From Stenotrophomonas pavanii (GTDB taxonomy: Bacteria > Pseudomonadota > Gammaproteobacteria > Xanthomonadales > Xanthomonadaceae): 64,000 nucleotides of DNA. The stretch spans positions 558,001 through 622,000 of the forward strand of contig NZ_FNFQ01000001.1 of the NCBI RefSeq assembly GCF_900101175.1, given 5' to 3'. Shown here piece by piece: positions 1 through 8,358 of the stretch (position 1 is the first letter of the stretch; every line of letters starts with the position of its first letter). Under the pieces are notes generated by a model that searched no databases, had not been told where the DNA came from, and was given only the letters and a program-made list of their open reading frames with translations. The position numbers and the translations under genes are program-made.

Positions 1-1090
1 CCGCACGCGCTTCGGCGCTCATCGCCGCATGGGTCATGGTCGCCGGATGGGCGATCAGGCTTTCGACGCCGCCCAGCGATTCGGCCAGGGTGAAGCAGCG
101 CAGGCCATCGACGAACGCGCGCACCGCCGCATGCGGATCGTCACCGGCGCAGTGCGCCAGTTCGAACGACAGCATCGCGCCGAAACCGCTTTGCTGGCGC
201 GCCGCGATGGCGTGGCCCGGATGATCGGCCAGGCCCGGGTAGTACACCCTGCCGACGGCCGGATGCTGGTCCAGCAGGGCAACGATCGATGCGGTGTTCT
301 CCTGGTGCACGCGCAGGCGCGCGTCCAGCGTGCGCAGACCGCGCAGGGTCAGGAAGGCATCGAACGGCGAACCGGTCAGGCCCAGCGCATTGCCCCACCA
401 CACCAGCTGTTCGTGCAGCGCCGGATCGCGCGCGACCACGGCGCCGCCGACCACGTCACTGTGACCATTGATGTACTTGGTGGTCGAATGCAGCACCAGG
501 TCCGCACCGAACGACAGCGGCTGCTGCAGGGCCGGCGACAGGAAGGTGTTGTCGACCACGACGAGGGCACCGGCCTTGTGCGCGGCGTCGATGACGAAGC
601 GCAGGTCGGTGATGCGCAGCAGCGGGTTGGACGGGGTTTCCACCAGCACCAGCTTCGGCTGGGTCGCCAGTGCCTGGGCGAGCGCACGCGGGTCGGTCAG
701 GTCGGCAGTGACCAGTTCGAAGTGTCCCTTCCGGGCCAGCGCATTGAACAGGCGCCAGCTGCCACCGTATGCATCGTGCGGCACCACCAGCGTATCGCCC
801 GGCTGCAGCAGCGCGTTCAGCACCAGGTTGATTGCTCCCATGCCGGTGGCGGTGATGACGCCGCCGGCGCCGCCCTCCAGTTCCGCAAGCGCCTCACCCA
901 GCAGGTCGCGGGTCGGGTTGCCACTGCGCGTGTAGTCGTACTGGCGCTTGTTGCCGAAGCCTTCGAAGCTGAAGTTCGACGACAGCACGATCGGCGGCGT
1001 GACCGCGCCATGCGCGGTGTCCCGATCGATGCCGGCACGGACGGCGGCAGTGGTGCGACTACAGGACGGCTCGTTTGCGTGCAGGCTCAT
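1..1090 (-). CDS. metB: Cystathionine gamma-synthase / O-succinylhomoserine (thiol)-lyase, partial (runs off the left edge)
   Basis: PLP-dependent transsulfuration enzyme that joins an activated homoserine to cysteine (or sulfide) in methionine synthesis. Reading leftward from ATG at 1090, about 363 residues are visible before the window ends, so the C-terminus is missing. Seen directly: the family segment YDYTRSGNPTRD near residues 51-62, ATGMGAI near 81-87, the VVDNTFLSP stretch near 178-186 and the PLP-lysine motif HSTTKYINGHSD with Lys205. Its start codon overlaps the stop of the upstream acyltransferase by 4 bp (ATGA), so the two are translationally coupled and share the SAM riboswitch. 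Cystathionine gamma-lyase or MetZ-type sulfhydrylase are the alternatives; the metX neighbour favours MetB. Confidence 0.9.
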   Translation of the reverse strand, partial: MSLHANEPSCSRTTAAVRAGIDRDTAHGAVTPPIVLSSNFSFEGFGNKRQYDYTRSGNPTRDLLGEALAELEGGAGGVITATGMGAINLVLNALLQPGDTLVVPHDAYGGSWRLFNALARKGHFELVTADLTDPRALAQALATQPKLVLVETPSNPLLRITDLRFVIDAAHKAGALVVVDNTFLSPALQQPLSFGADLVLHSTTKYINGHSDVVGGAVVARDPALHEQLVWWGNALGLTGSPFDAFLTLRGLRTLDARLRVHQENTASIVALLDQHPAVGRVYYPGLADHPGHAIAARQQSGFGAMLSFELAHCAGDDPHAAVRAFVDGLRCFTLAESLGGVESLIAHPATMTHAAMSAEARA

Positions 1091-2118
1091 GCGGACTCTC
1101 CAGAAGTGCGGAAGGCGGTGGCGAGGATCGCGTCGATGCGATCGGTTTCTTTGAGGAAGGCGTCATGGCCGTAAGGCGAGCGCAGCACGCGCAGGCTGCC
1201 GCGCGGGCCCAGCCCTTCGACCAGGCCGACCAGGTCGGCCAGCGGCACCAGGCGGTCACCCTCCACGGCCACCACCACGGTCGGCGGCAGGATCGCGGTG
1301 GGGTCGACACGATGCAGGTCGATCGATTCGGACAGGCGCAGGTAGGCGGTCACCGGCGTGCGCGCGACGTACTGCGCACCGGCCGCGTCGAGGTAGTCTT
1401 CGGCGGCCACGCGTACGCGGCCGTTGATCACTTCCGGCGCGGCATCGAAGCGCTCGCCGAATTCTTCCGGCGTGCGGTAGCTGAGCATGGCGAACTGCCG
1501 CGCCAGGGCCAGGCCGTGGTCTTCGCCGCACTGCAGCTGGCCAAGCGCGACCGCACGGCGCTGCAGCGCGCGCCAGGCGGCGGCATAGGGATGCGGGCGA
1601 TGCGCGCCGCTGGCCAGCACCAGCTGGCGCACGCGGGCCCGGTGCCGGATCGCGAACTGCTGGCCGACCAGCGCACCATACGAATAGCCCACGAACGCCT
1701 TCAGCGCACGGATGCCGAGGTGGTCCAGCAGCAGCGCCAGCGCATCGGCCTGGTCGGCGGTATCGATCGGCACATCCAGCGCACCGTCGGCACCGATGAA
1801 GTCGAAGGCCAGCACGCGCAGTTGCTGCGGATCCAGCGCGCGCCCGCTGCCCACCAGGTCTTCGGCCCAGCCCTTCTCGCCGAACTGTGCATTGGACGCC
1901 ACGTGGCGGTGCGCGGAGATGCCACCGGCCAGCACCACCACCGGTGCATCGGCCGGGCCGACCCACTCATAGCGCAGGCGCACCGGGCTGGGGCCGGCGT
2001 GGCGCATCGACAGCACCGCGGCGAACTCGCCGCGCTCGGCATGCACGCGGTCTTCGACCGGCACGCTGACGGGGACAAAGGACTCGGAGCGAATGGCGGT
2101 ACTGGCGGCGAAGCTCAT
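1087..2118 (-). CDS. metX: Homoserine O-acyltransferase-like alpha/beta hydrolase (MetX family)
   Basis: Predicted to acylate homoserine, the first committed step of methionine synthesis. The 343-residue protein has an alpha/beta-hydrolase fold: AGGISAHRHV near residues 64-73 (oxyanion region), the nucleophile elbow GYSYGA with Ser146, and a C-terminal SPYGHDAFLKE motif carrying the likely catalytic His. I placed the start at ATG 2118. Further in-frame ATGs at 2202 and 2190 would put the start inside or just beyond the riboswitch aptamer, and the extra residues look like non-coding leader. The gene is followed by metB with a 4-bp overlap. Whether the acyl donor is acetyl- or succinyl-CoA cannot be read from the sequence. 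Confidence 0.83.
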   Translation of the reverse strand: MSFAASTAIRSESFVPVSVPVEDRVHAERGEFAAVLSMRHAGPSPVRLRYEWVGPADAPVVVLAGGISAHRHVASNAQFGEKGWAEDLVGSGRALDPQQLRVLAFDFIGADGALDVPIDTADQADALALLLDHLGIRALKAFVGYSYGALVGQQFAIRHRARVRQLVLASGAHRPHPYAAAWRALQRRAVALGQLQCGEDHGLALARQFAMLSYRTPEEFGERFDAAPEVINGRVRVAAEDYLDAAGAQYVARTPVTAYLRLSESIDLHRVDPTAILPPTVVVAVEGDRLVPLADLVGLVEGLGPRGSLRVLRSPYGHDAFLKETDRIDAILATAFRTSGESA

Positions 2119-2188
2119 GGCGGGATCCGGTTGGGGAATCGGCCATCGAGCCTTCGCGGGGCCCGCGTTCGAGATGCACGTGGGGTGC

Positions 2189-2202
2189 ATGGTTCGAACC
2201 AT
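2189..2202 (-). promoter_or_regulatory. Perfect palindrome competing with riboswitch P1 (possible expression platform)
   Basis: ATGGTTCGAACCAT is a perfect 14-base palindrome whose first five RNA bases are also the 3' strand of riboswitch helix P1. In the RNA, AUGGU can pair either with the 5' P1 strand or with the ACCAU immediately downstream, so the two folds exclude each other. Next to it lies another 6-bp hairpin, ATGCAC-GTGGG-GTGCAT (2174-2190). Function as a switch is inferred. Confidence 0.5.
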
Positions 2203-2312
2203 CTTTCGGTGGACGCCACGGTCCCCGCAGGATTTGGCACCTACGCAGACGCTTGCGCGCCTGCGGGCTGCCCCGGCTTCAAAGGGCCTGTCCCTCTGCC
2301 GGTCTCGATGGT
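2198..2312 (-). ncRNA. SAM-I (S-box) riboswitch upstream of metX
   Basis: The leader RNA of metX matches the SAM-I core. P1 is ACCATC (2307-2312) paired perfectly with GATGGT (2198-2203). Inside are GAGGGAC-A-GGCCC-UU-UGAAGCC, then GGCAGCC, a P3 hairpin, the GGUGCCAAAUCC segment, a P4 stem and the closing GAAAGAUGG. These are the conserved SAM-binding and kink-turn segments of the family. The predicted transcription start falls at the first base of P1. By family knowledge SAM binding would repress metX-metB. No U-run terminator follows; see the overlapping palindrome at 2189-2202 for a possible switch. Confidence 0.9.
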
Positions 2313-2318
2313 GGAGCC

Positions 2319-2347
2319 ACGATGCCAGCCCTTTCCGGCACTGTCAA
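2319..2347 (-). promoter_or_regulatory. Predicted sigma70-type promoter of metX-metB
   Basis: TTGACA (2342-2347, read on the minus strand), a 17-base spacer and CATCGT (2319-2324). The -10 is weak, but the expected start near 2312 coincides with the first base of riboswitch P1, which supports the assignment. Confidence 0.55.
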
Positions 2348-2462
2348 TCCCTTCATGCGGATAAAGCGATGAATATTTTCAGGTCCACACTGCGCAGTCC
2401 GTTCCGGTCGCCCCGTTCAGGATCGGGTACAGTCCCGGCGGTCCATTCCGCTGGAAACGCCG

Positions 2463-3347
2463 ATGTCGCGCCTGCCCCTGTCCTGCCTGCTGTTGTCCCT
2501 GCTGGCGAGCGCGAGCGTGCACGCCGACAACTGGCGCCAGGGCTGGGGACTGGTTCCCCCGCCTGGCCAGGCGACGCCCGCAGGCGGGTCCGCGGGCGCC
2601 GCCCCCATGGCCCAGCTGCGCCTGCAGCCGGTCGGCGGGCAATGGCATGCACGCATCGACAACGCCCTGGCCGGGCCGCTGCAGATCGAACTGCGCGCGG
2701 CCCCCGGTCACCCGGTCGACGGCCTGCCGGTGCAGTCACTGATCCAGGGCGACAGCAGCCTGGTGGTCGGCCACCTGCCCGCCCCGATCGATGGGCGCAC
2801 GCTGGACCTGCGCCTGCAGTCGGTGCCGGGCAACCCGGCCGCGCAGGCCGAGGATGTTGCCTATCGCCTGCCCTTCGATGCAGCCCGCCTGCGCGTGGAC
2901 CAGGCGCCGCAGGGACGGTTCAGCCATGGCGACGAGGAGAACCACGATGCAATCGACTTCGCACTGCCGGAGGGCACCCTGGTGCTGGCCGCGCGCGAGG
3001 GCACGGTGATGCAGATCCAGGATGGCTTCCGTGGCAACGGCCAGGACCGCGAGCGCGATGGCGCCCGCGCCAACTTCATCCGCGTGCTGCACAGTGACGG
3101 CAGCATGGCCCTGTACGGCCATCTGCAGGCCGGCGGCATGCGCGTGCGTCGCGGCCAGGCCGTGGGGGCCGGGCAGCCGATCGGCCTGTCCGGCAACAGC
3201 GGCTACAGCAGCGCGCCGCACCTGCACTTCGTGGTGCAGGTCAACCGCGGCATGGGCCTGCGCTCGGTGCCGGTGCGCATCTTCGCCGAACAGGGCCAGC
3301 TGCAGTTCGCCCGCCACGGCGAAGCCGACGGCGGGACCGGGCGCTGA
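2463..3347 (+). CDS. Secreted M23-family peptidase (LytM-type peptidoglycan endopeptidase)
   Basis: 294 residues. Residues 1-21 form a signal peptide ending SVHA. The N-terminal half is an unassigned beta-rich domain. The C-terminal half is an M23 peptidase domain with zinc ligands in HDAID (His161, Asp165) and the HLHF motif (His253/His255); GNSGYSSAPHLHF is typical of lysostaphin/LytM-type enzymes. It is expected to act in the periplasm on peptide cross-links or to regulate amidases. The intact metal ligands argue for an active enzyme rather than a degenerate EnvC/NlpD-like activator. The gene is divergent from metX and followed 66 bp later by prfC. Confidence 0.85.
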   Translation: MSRLPLSCLLLSLLASASVHADNWRQGWGLVPPPGQATPAGGSAGAAPMAQLRLQPVGGQWHARIDNALAGPLQIELRAAPGHPVDGLPVQSLIQGDSSLVVGHLPAPIDGRTLDLRLQSVPGNPAAQAEDVAYRLPFDAARLRVDQAPQGRFSHGDEENHDAIDFALPEGTLVLAAREGTVMQIQDGFRGNGQDRERDGARANFIRVLHSDGSMALYGHLQAGGMRVRRGQAVGAGQPIGLSGNSGYSSAPHLHFVVQVNRGMGLRSVPVRIFAEQGQLQFARHGEADGGTGR

Positions 3348-3413
3348 CCGGCCCCGGCCGGTATAATCGGGCGCTTATCTCTTTGAAAAGCGCCCCGGGC
3401 GGGCGCCACTGCC

Positions 3414-5018
3414 ATGTCCGAAGTCGCCAACGAAGCGTCGCGTCGCCGCACCTTCGCCATCATTTCCCACCCTGACGCCGGCAAGACCACGCTGACCGAA
3501 AAGCTGCTGCTGTTCGGAGGCGCGATCCAGATGGCCGGTTCGGTGAAGGGCCGCAAGGCCGCCCGCCATGCCACCTCCGACTGGATGGCACTGGAAAAGG
3601 AGCGCGGCATCTCCGTGACCTCCTCGGTGATGCAGTTCCCGTACGAGGACAAGATCGTCAACCTGCTCGACACCCCCGGCCACGCCGACTTCGGCGAGGA
3701 CACCTACCGCGTGCTGACCGCGGTGGACTCGGCGCTGATGGTGATCGACGTGGCCAAGGGCGTGGAAGAGCGCACCATCAAGCTGATGGAAGTGTGCCGC
3801 CTGCGCGACACCCCGATCATGACCTTCATCAACAAGCTCGACCGCGAGGGCAAGGACCCGATCGAGCTGCTGGATGAGGTTGAAACCGTGCTCGGCATCC
3901 AGTGCGCGCCGGTGACCTGGCCGATCGGCATGGGCCAGCGCCTGAAGGGCGTGGTCCATCTGCTGACCGGTGAAGTACACCTGTACGAGCCCGGCCGCAA
4001 CTTCACCCGCCAGGACTCGACCATCTTCCCGTCCATCGATGCCCCCGGCCTGGCCGAGAAGATCGGTGCACAGATGCTGGCCGACCTGCGCGACGAGCTG
4101 GAACTGGTGCAGGGCGCCAGCCACCCGTTCGACCTGGACGCCTACCGCGCCGGCAAGCAGACCCCGGTGTTCTTCGGCTCCGGCGTGAACAACTTCGGCG
4201 TGCAGCCGCTGCTGGACTTCTTCGTCGAGCACGCACCGTCGCCGCAGGCGCGTTCGACCACCGGCCGCGAGATCGCCCCGGAAGAGAACAAGCTGACCGG
4301 CTTCGTGTTCAAGATCCAGGCCAACATGGACCCGCAGCACCGTGACCGCGTGGCCTTCATGCGCGTCTGCTCCGGCCGTTTCAGCGCCGGCATGAAGACC
4401 TTCCACGTGCGCACCGGCAAGGAAATGAAGCTGGCCAACGCGCTGACCTTCATGGCCAGCGACCGCGAGATCGCGGCCGAGGCCTGGCCGGGCGATGTGA
4501 TCGGCATCCACAACCACGGCACCATCTCCATCGGCGATACCTTCACCGAAGGCGAAGCGGTGACCTTCACCGGCATCCCCAACTTCGCGCCGGAACTGTT
4601 CCGCCGCGCCCGCCTGCGCGACCCGCTCAAGCTCAAGCAGCTGCAGAAGGGCCTGGCCCAGCTGTCCGAGGAAGGCGCGACCCAGTTCTTCCGCCCGCTC
4701 ACCAGCAACGACCTGATCCTGGGTGCGGTCGGTGTGCTGCAGTTCGACGTGGCCGCGTACCGCCTGAAGGACGAGTACGGCGTGGAAGCCACCTTCGAGC
4801 CGGTCAGCGTGACCACCGCGCGCTGGGTCCACTGCAGCAACGAGAAGAAGCTGGAAGAGTTCCGCGAGAAGAACGCGCTGAACCTGGCCCTGGATGCCGC
4901 CGGGCACCTGGTCTACCTGGCGCCGACCCGGGTCAACCTGCAGCTGGCGCAGGAGCGCTCGCCGGATGTCCGCTTCTCGGCCACGCGCGAAGCCGCCCAT
5001 ACCGTTTCGGCGGGCTGA
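3414..5018 (+). CDS. prfC: Peptide chain release factor 3 (RF3, GTPase)
   Basis: Ribosomal GTPase that recycles RF1/RF2 after translation termination. The 534 residues are full length for the family. Seen: the P-loop HPDAGKTT (His19 to Thr26), the switch-I region [18 protein letters not shown] near residue 84, [10 protein letters not shown] near 138, and C-terminal segments ([18 protein letters not shown]) that match RF3 rather than EF-G or LepA. The gene stands alone, and a hairpin repeat follows its stop. Confidence 0.97.
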   Translation: MSEVANEASRRRTFAIISHPDAGKTTLTEKLLLFGGAIQMAGSVKGRKAARHATSDWMALEKERGISVTSSVMQFPYEDKIVNLLDTPGHADFGEDTYRVLTAVDSALMVIDVAKGVEERTIKLMEVCRLRDTPIMTFINKLDREGKDPIELLDEVETVLGIQCAPVTWPIGMGQRLKGVVHLLTGEVHLYEPGRNFTRQDSTIFPSIDAPGLAEKIGAQMLADLRDELELVQGASHPFDLDAYRAGKQTPVFFGSGVNNFGVQPLLDFFVEHAPSPQARSTTGREIAPEENKLTGFVFKIQANMDPQHRDRVAFMRVCSGRFSAGMKTFHVRTGKEMKLANALTFMASDREIAAEAWPGDVIGIHNHGTISIGDTFTEGEAVTFTGIPNFAPELFRRARLRDPLKLKQLQKGLAQLSEEGATQFFRPLTSNDLILGAVGVLQFDVAAYRLKDEYGVEATFEPVSVTTARWVHCSNEKKLEEFREKNALNLALDAAGHLVYLAPTRVNLQLAQERSPDVRFSATREAAHTVSAG

Positions 5019-5023
5019 ACAAC

Positions 5024-5053
5024 GGGGTCAGGTCCCTTTCCGCAAGGAAAGGG
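5024..5053. repeat. Partial GGGGTCAG-type hairpin repeat downstream of prfC
   Basis: GGGGTCAGG followed by CCCTTTCC-GCAA-GGAAAGGG (stem 5034-5053, eight perfect pairs). The same outer and inner words recur as a complete 41-base inverted repeat at 21483-21523; here the right outer arm (CTGACCCC) is missing. The rest of the 5019-5178 gap shows no gene. Confidence 0.7.
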
Positions 5054-5178
5054 CGCTCCCCCTACCGGCGCAGGCCGGTAATTCATCGACCATACGGTGA
5101 CGGGCGTGCACATCCCGCCCATCGCGGCGATGATAGGGGGGCGCGGGTCCCCACCTCCCCGCGAACGATGCCTACGCC

Positions 5179-5817
5179 ATGTCCACGACTTCCGTTGCTT
5201 CGATCCGCGAAGAAATCGCAAGTGCCTTGACCCACGGCCTGGGTGCCGTGTTCGCGCTGGGTGCCGGCGCGGTCCTGATCACCCTGGCCGCGATCTACGG
5301 CGATGGCTGGCAGCTGGCCGGTGCCATCGTGTTCGGCATTGCGCTGCTGCTGCTGTACACCGCCTCGACCCTGTACCACGCCATCCAGCACCCGGTCGCC
5401 AAGGGGCGACTCAAGGTGTTCGACCACTGCGCGATCTACGTGCTGATTGCAGGCACCTACACCCCGTTCACCCTGATCGGTCTCCGCGGCCCGTGGGGCT
5501 GGGGCCTGTTCGCCGCAATCTGGACCCTGGCCCTGGCCGGTGTGGTGTTCAAGCTGTTCTACACCGGCCGCTTCAAGCGCCTGTCCACGGCCATCTACGT
5601 CGCCATGGGCTGGCTGGTGATCGTGGCGGTCAAGCCGATGCTGGCTTCGATCGACGGCTGGACGCTGGGCTGGCTGCTGGCCGGCGGCCTGTCGTACACA
5701 CTGGGCACCTATTTCTACCATCGCGAATCGATTCCCTATTCGCATGCGATCTGGCACCTGTTCGTGATCGGTGGCAGCGTCTGCCACTTCGTCGCAGTGA
5801 CCATGCAGGTGCTGTAG
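5179..5817 (+). CDS. Hemolysin III / PAQR-family integral membrane protein
   Basis: 212 residues with about seven hydrophobic segments. Family signatures are present: EEIASALTHGLG near the N-terminus, STLYHAIQH with a conserved Ser and His near residue 70, FKVFDHCAIYVLIAGTYTPF with Asp and His near 80, and the C-terminal SHAIWHLFVIGGSVCHF with two His residues. These Ser/His/Asp residues form the zinc site of the YqfA/HlyIII group. The role in bacteria is poorly defined; the name hemolysin does not establish toxicity. The gene is preceded by a 160-bp gap and followed by an AsmA-family gene. Confidence 0.88.
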   Translation: MSTTSVASIREEIASALTHGLGAVFALGAGAVLITLAAIYGDGWQLAGAIVFGIALLLLYTASTLYHAIQHPVAKGRLKVFDHCAIYVLIAGTYTPFTLIGLRGPWGWGLFAAIWTLALAGVVFKLFYTGRFKRLSTAIYVAMGWLVIVAVKPMLASIDGWTLGWLLAGGLSYTLGTYFYHRESIPYSHAIWHLFVIGGSVCHFVAVTMQVL

Positions 5818-5898
5818 ACCGGCGTCCGCGCCGCTTGTGCACGCCACGCACATGGACGCTTCGCGCCCCGTCCACGATGAGGGGGCAACCATGGCAGC

Positions 5899-7872
5899 GT
5901 GAATGCTGCCGCCTCCCCTGCTGCACGGCGCTCGCCCCGCTGGCGCCTCCGCCGCCCCGGTCCCCGGGGCCGCCGCTGGCTGACCGTGCTGGTCTTCCTG
6001 CTCGCGGCGGTGCTGGTGTTGATCGCGCTATGGGACTGGAACTGGTTCAAGGGCCCGGTTGAACGCGCGGTGCAGGCCCGCACCGGCCGTGCGCTGCAGA
6101 TCGGAAATCTCGACGTCGACCTCGGCCGCACCAGCACCCTTCGCGCCGATGCGATCACCTTCGCCAATGCCCGCTGGGCAAAGCAGCCGAACATGGCCAC
6201 GGCCGACCGCGTCGAGATCGACGTGCGGCTCTGGCCACTGCTGCGCGGCCGCGTGGAACTGCCCGAAGTACGCCTGACCCGGCCGGACCTGCTGCTGCAG
6301 ACTGCCCCGCGCAAGGGTGAGCCCGGCAACTGGGATTTCCTCGGTGACAGCGCTGGCGGGACACGTCCCCAGCTCAAGCGACTGCGCATCGACGACGGTC
6401 GTCTGCAGTTCCTCGACGCGCTCGGCCGCACGGATATCCGCATGGAGATACGCAGCGGCCAGCCGAAGCAGACCGACGGCGCGCCGCCGCTGCTGGTGCA
6501 GGGCAAGGGACGCTGGCAGGGCAACCCGTTCACCCTGCGCGGTGGCACCGAATCCCCGCTGGAGCTGACCGACAGCGACCACCCGTTCCGCATCCACCTT
6601 GACGGCCGCGCCGGCGCTACCCACGCCGTCGCCACCGGCACGCTCACCAACCCATTCCAGCTGCGCGTGTTCGACCTACAGTTCGCGCTGAGCGGGCAGG
6701 ATCTTGCCGACCTCTACCCGCTGCTCGGCATCGCCATCCCGCCCTCCCCGCCGTATGCGTTGAACGGCCGCCTCAAGCGTGACCACGACACCTGGCGCTA
6801 CGAGCGGTTCTCCGGCAAGGTCGGCGACAGCGACCTGGGTGGCAATCTGCAGTTCGACGTGGGCGGCGCTCGCCCGCGATTGACCGCCACGCTGGAATCC
6901 AGGCGCCTGGACTTCGATGACCTGGCCGGCTTCGTTGGCGCCCCGCCAAAGACCGGCGGTGGCGAAACCGCCAATGCGGAGCAGAAGGCCGAGGCGGCGC
7001 GGGTAGCTGCCCGTGCGCGCGTGCTGCCCGATACGCCCTACAACCTCGGCAAGCTGCGGGCGATGGATGCCGACGTGCGCTGGAAAGCCCATCGCATCAA
7101 CGCTCCGTCGCTGCCGCTGGATGACATGGATGCGCACCTGCTGCTGGATGACGGCCTGCTGCGGCTGGACCCGCTGAACTTCGGCGTCGCCGGCGGCGAT
7201 ATCCGCAGCACGGTCCGCATGGACGCGCGGCAACCGCAGATCAGCACCGCACTGAAGGCCAGCGTGCGCGGCGTGCAGCTGGGCCAGTTGTTCCCCGACG
7301 CCAAGCTGGCCGAGCAGGCCAAGGGCGGCATCGGCGGCGAAGTGGACCTGAGCGGCCGTGGCAATTCGATCGCGGCAATGCTCGGCAGCAGCAGCGGCAA
7401 GGTCGGCCTGGCGATGGGCCGCGGCCATGTCGGCAACCTCGTGATGGAGCTGGCCGGCCTGGACATCACCGAGTCGCTGAAGTTCCTGGTGACCGGCGAC
7501 AAGCAGATTCCCCTGCGGTGTGCCTTCGCCGACTTCGGCGTGCGCGACGGCCTGATGACCAGCCAGGCACTGGCGGTGGACACCACCGACACGATCCTCA
7601 TCGGCGAAGGCACGGTGAGCCTGCGCGACGAGACCCTGGACCTGCTGTTGAAACCGCGCCCGAAGGACAAGAGCATCCTGGTGCTGCGCTCGCCGCTGCA
7701 CATCGCCGGTACGTTCAAGGACCCGTCGTTCCGCCCGGACTTCAAGGCGCTGGGCATCCGCGGCGCGGTGGCCCTGGCGCTGGGCAGCATTGCCCCGCCA
7801 GCGGCGTTGCTGGCAACGATCGAACTGGGGCCGGGCAAGGACGCCGACTGTGGTGGGCAGTATGCGAAGTAG
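5899..7872 (+). CDS. AsmA-family inner-membrane-anchored periplasmic protein
   Basis: 657 residues starting at GTG 5899. A Pro/Arg-rich cytoplasmic N-terminus (about 28 residues) precedes one membrane helix (LTVLVFLLAAVLVLIALWDW). Beyond it lies a long periplasmic beta-rich chain with AsmA-type segments: FKGPVERAVQARTGRALQIGNLDVDLG, and C-terminal GEGTVSLRDETLDLLLKPRPKDKS. AsmA-like proteins are thought to take part in lipid transport and outer-membrane homeostasis. A three-codon ORF (ATG 5891 to TGA 5902), with an AGGGGG ribosome site, overlaps the start and may couple its translation. The stop is followed by a gap full of long inverted repeats. Confidence 0.85.
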   Translation: MNAAASPAARRSPRWRLRRPGPRGRRWLTVLVFLLAAVLVLIALWDWNWFKGPVERAVQARTGRALQIGNLDVDLGRTSTLRADAITFANARWAKQPNMATADRVEIDVRLWPLLRGRVELPEVRLTRPDLLLQTAPRKGEPGNWDFLGDSAGGTRPQLKRLRIDDGRLQFLDALGRTDIRMEIRSGQPKQTDGAPPLLVQGKGRWQGNPFTLRGGTESPLELTDSDHPFRIHLDGRAGATHAVATGTLTNPFQLRVFDLQFALSGQDLADLYPLLGIAIPPSPPYALNGRLKRDHDTWRYERFSGKVGDSDLGGNLQFDVGGARPRLTATLESRRLDFDDLAGFVGAPPKTGGGETANAEQKAEAARVAARARVLPDTPYNLGKLRAMDADVRWKAHRINAPSLPLDDMDAHLLLDDGLLRLDPLNFGVAGGDIRSTVRMDARQPQISTALKASVRGVQLGQLFPDAKLAEQAKGGIGGEVDLSGRGNSIAAMLGSSSGKVGLAMGRGHVGNLVMELAGLDITESLKFLVTGDKQIPLRCAFADFGVRDGLMTSQALAVDTTDTILIGEGTVSLRDETLDLLLKPRPKDKSILVLRSPLHIAGTFKDPSFRPDFKALGIRGAVALALGSIAPPAALLATIELGPGKDADCGGQYAK

Positions 7873-7909
7873 GATTACAGCGTTGTTCGCGGCGCCTCCT
7901 TTCCCGCGC

Positions 7910-7930
7910 GTAGAGCCGGAGCAAGGCGAC
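7910..7930 (+). repeat. SMAG-like short repeat beginning GTAG
   Basis: GTAGAGCCGGAGCAAGGC follows the SMAG pattern of a GTAG end plus a short stem-loop. It flanks a longer inverted element (7925-8008) in the gap after the AsmA gene. Confidence 0.4.
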
Positions 7931-8008
7931 AGGCAGGACACGCCGCAAATACGTCCCTGTAGGCTCGGTCGGCGCATCCATGCGCCTCACGGTCCTGCCT
8001 CCGTCACC
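7925..8008 (-). repeat. Long hairpin element, copy A
   Basis: Minus-strand copy of the dispersed hairpin family. The arms GGTGACGGAGGCAGGAC and GTCCTGCCTGTCGCC are largely complementary. The loop contains GGCGC-ATGGATG-CGCC and ends ATTTGCGGCGT, the same loop as the copies at 8169, 20675, 20941, 54038 and 54320. It faces away from copy B across an A/G-rich centre holding two AAAGTCAAAAG words. Confidence 0.7.
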
Positions 8009-8168
8009 CGTCCCCCTCCTGACGGTTTCCTGCGCGCGCGGAACGAGAGCGGAAATTCAAAGTCAAAAGAAGAAAGCAAAGTCAAAAGCGGTTGCCGACC
8101 AAGGTTGGCCGCTACCAAAGGCGAGGCACCGCGCATGTACGCACCGCGCTCGCGGTGATGTATCCAGA

Positions 8169-8270
8169 GGCGGAGGGCATGGCCGTGCAGGACCGTTGGC
8201 GCCATGGATGGCGCCATCGAGCCCCCATGGATGGGTTTACGGCGTGTCCTGCACGGCCATGCCCTCCGCC
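8169..8270 (+). repeat. Long hairpin element, copy B (25-bp perfect arms)
   Basis: The left arm 8169-8193 and right arm 8246-8270 are perfectly complementary over 25 bases. The 52-base loop holds GGCGCCATGGATGGCGCC and ATGGATGGGTTTACGGCGT. Together with copy A it fills most of the gap between the AsmA gene and the CBS gene; no coding region was found from 7873 to 8358. Confidence 0.85.
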
Positions 8271-8330
8271 TCCCGACGTATCAGATTGGCGCTGCTTGAG
8301 GCTTTGGCCTTTGGCTGCAAAATGCGGGCC

Positions 8331-8349
8331 GGCGGGCCGCAGGCCCGCC
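8331..8349 (-). terminator. Hairpin just downstream of the CBS-domain gene
   Basis: GGCGGGCC-GCA-GGCCCGCC, eight perfect pairs, lies 9 bases past the CBS stop in its direction of transcription. A TTTT run appears about 10 bases further on, so it is a plausible but imperfect intrinsic terminator. Confidence 0.55.
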
Positions 8350-8358
8350 AGCGAAAAC

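Noticed and set aside
3375..5000. A 541-codon open frame antisense to prfC
   Set aside because: RF3 is unmistakable on the plus strand; the antisense frame lacks motifs and a ribosome site.
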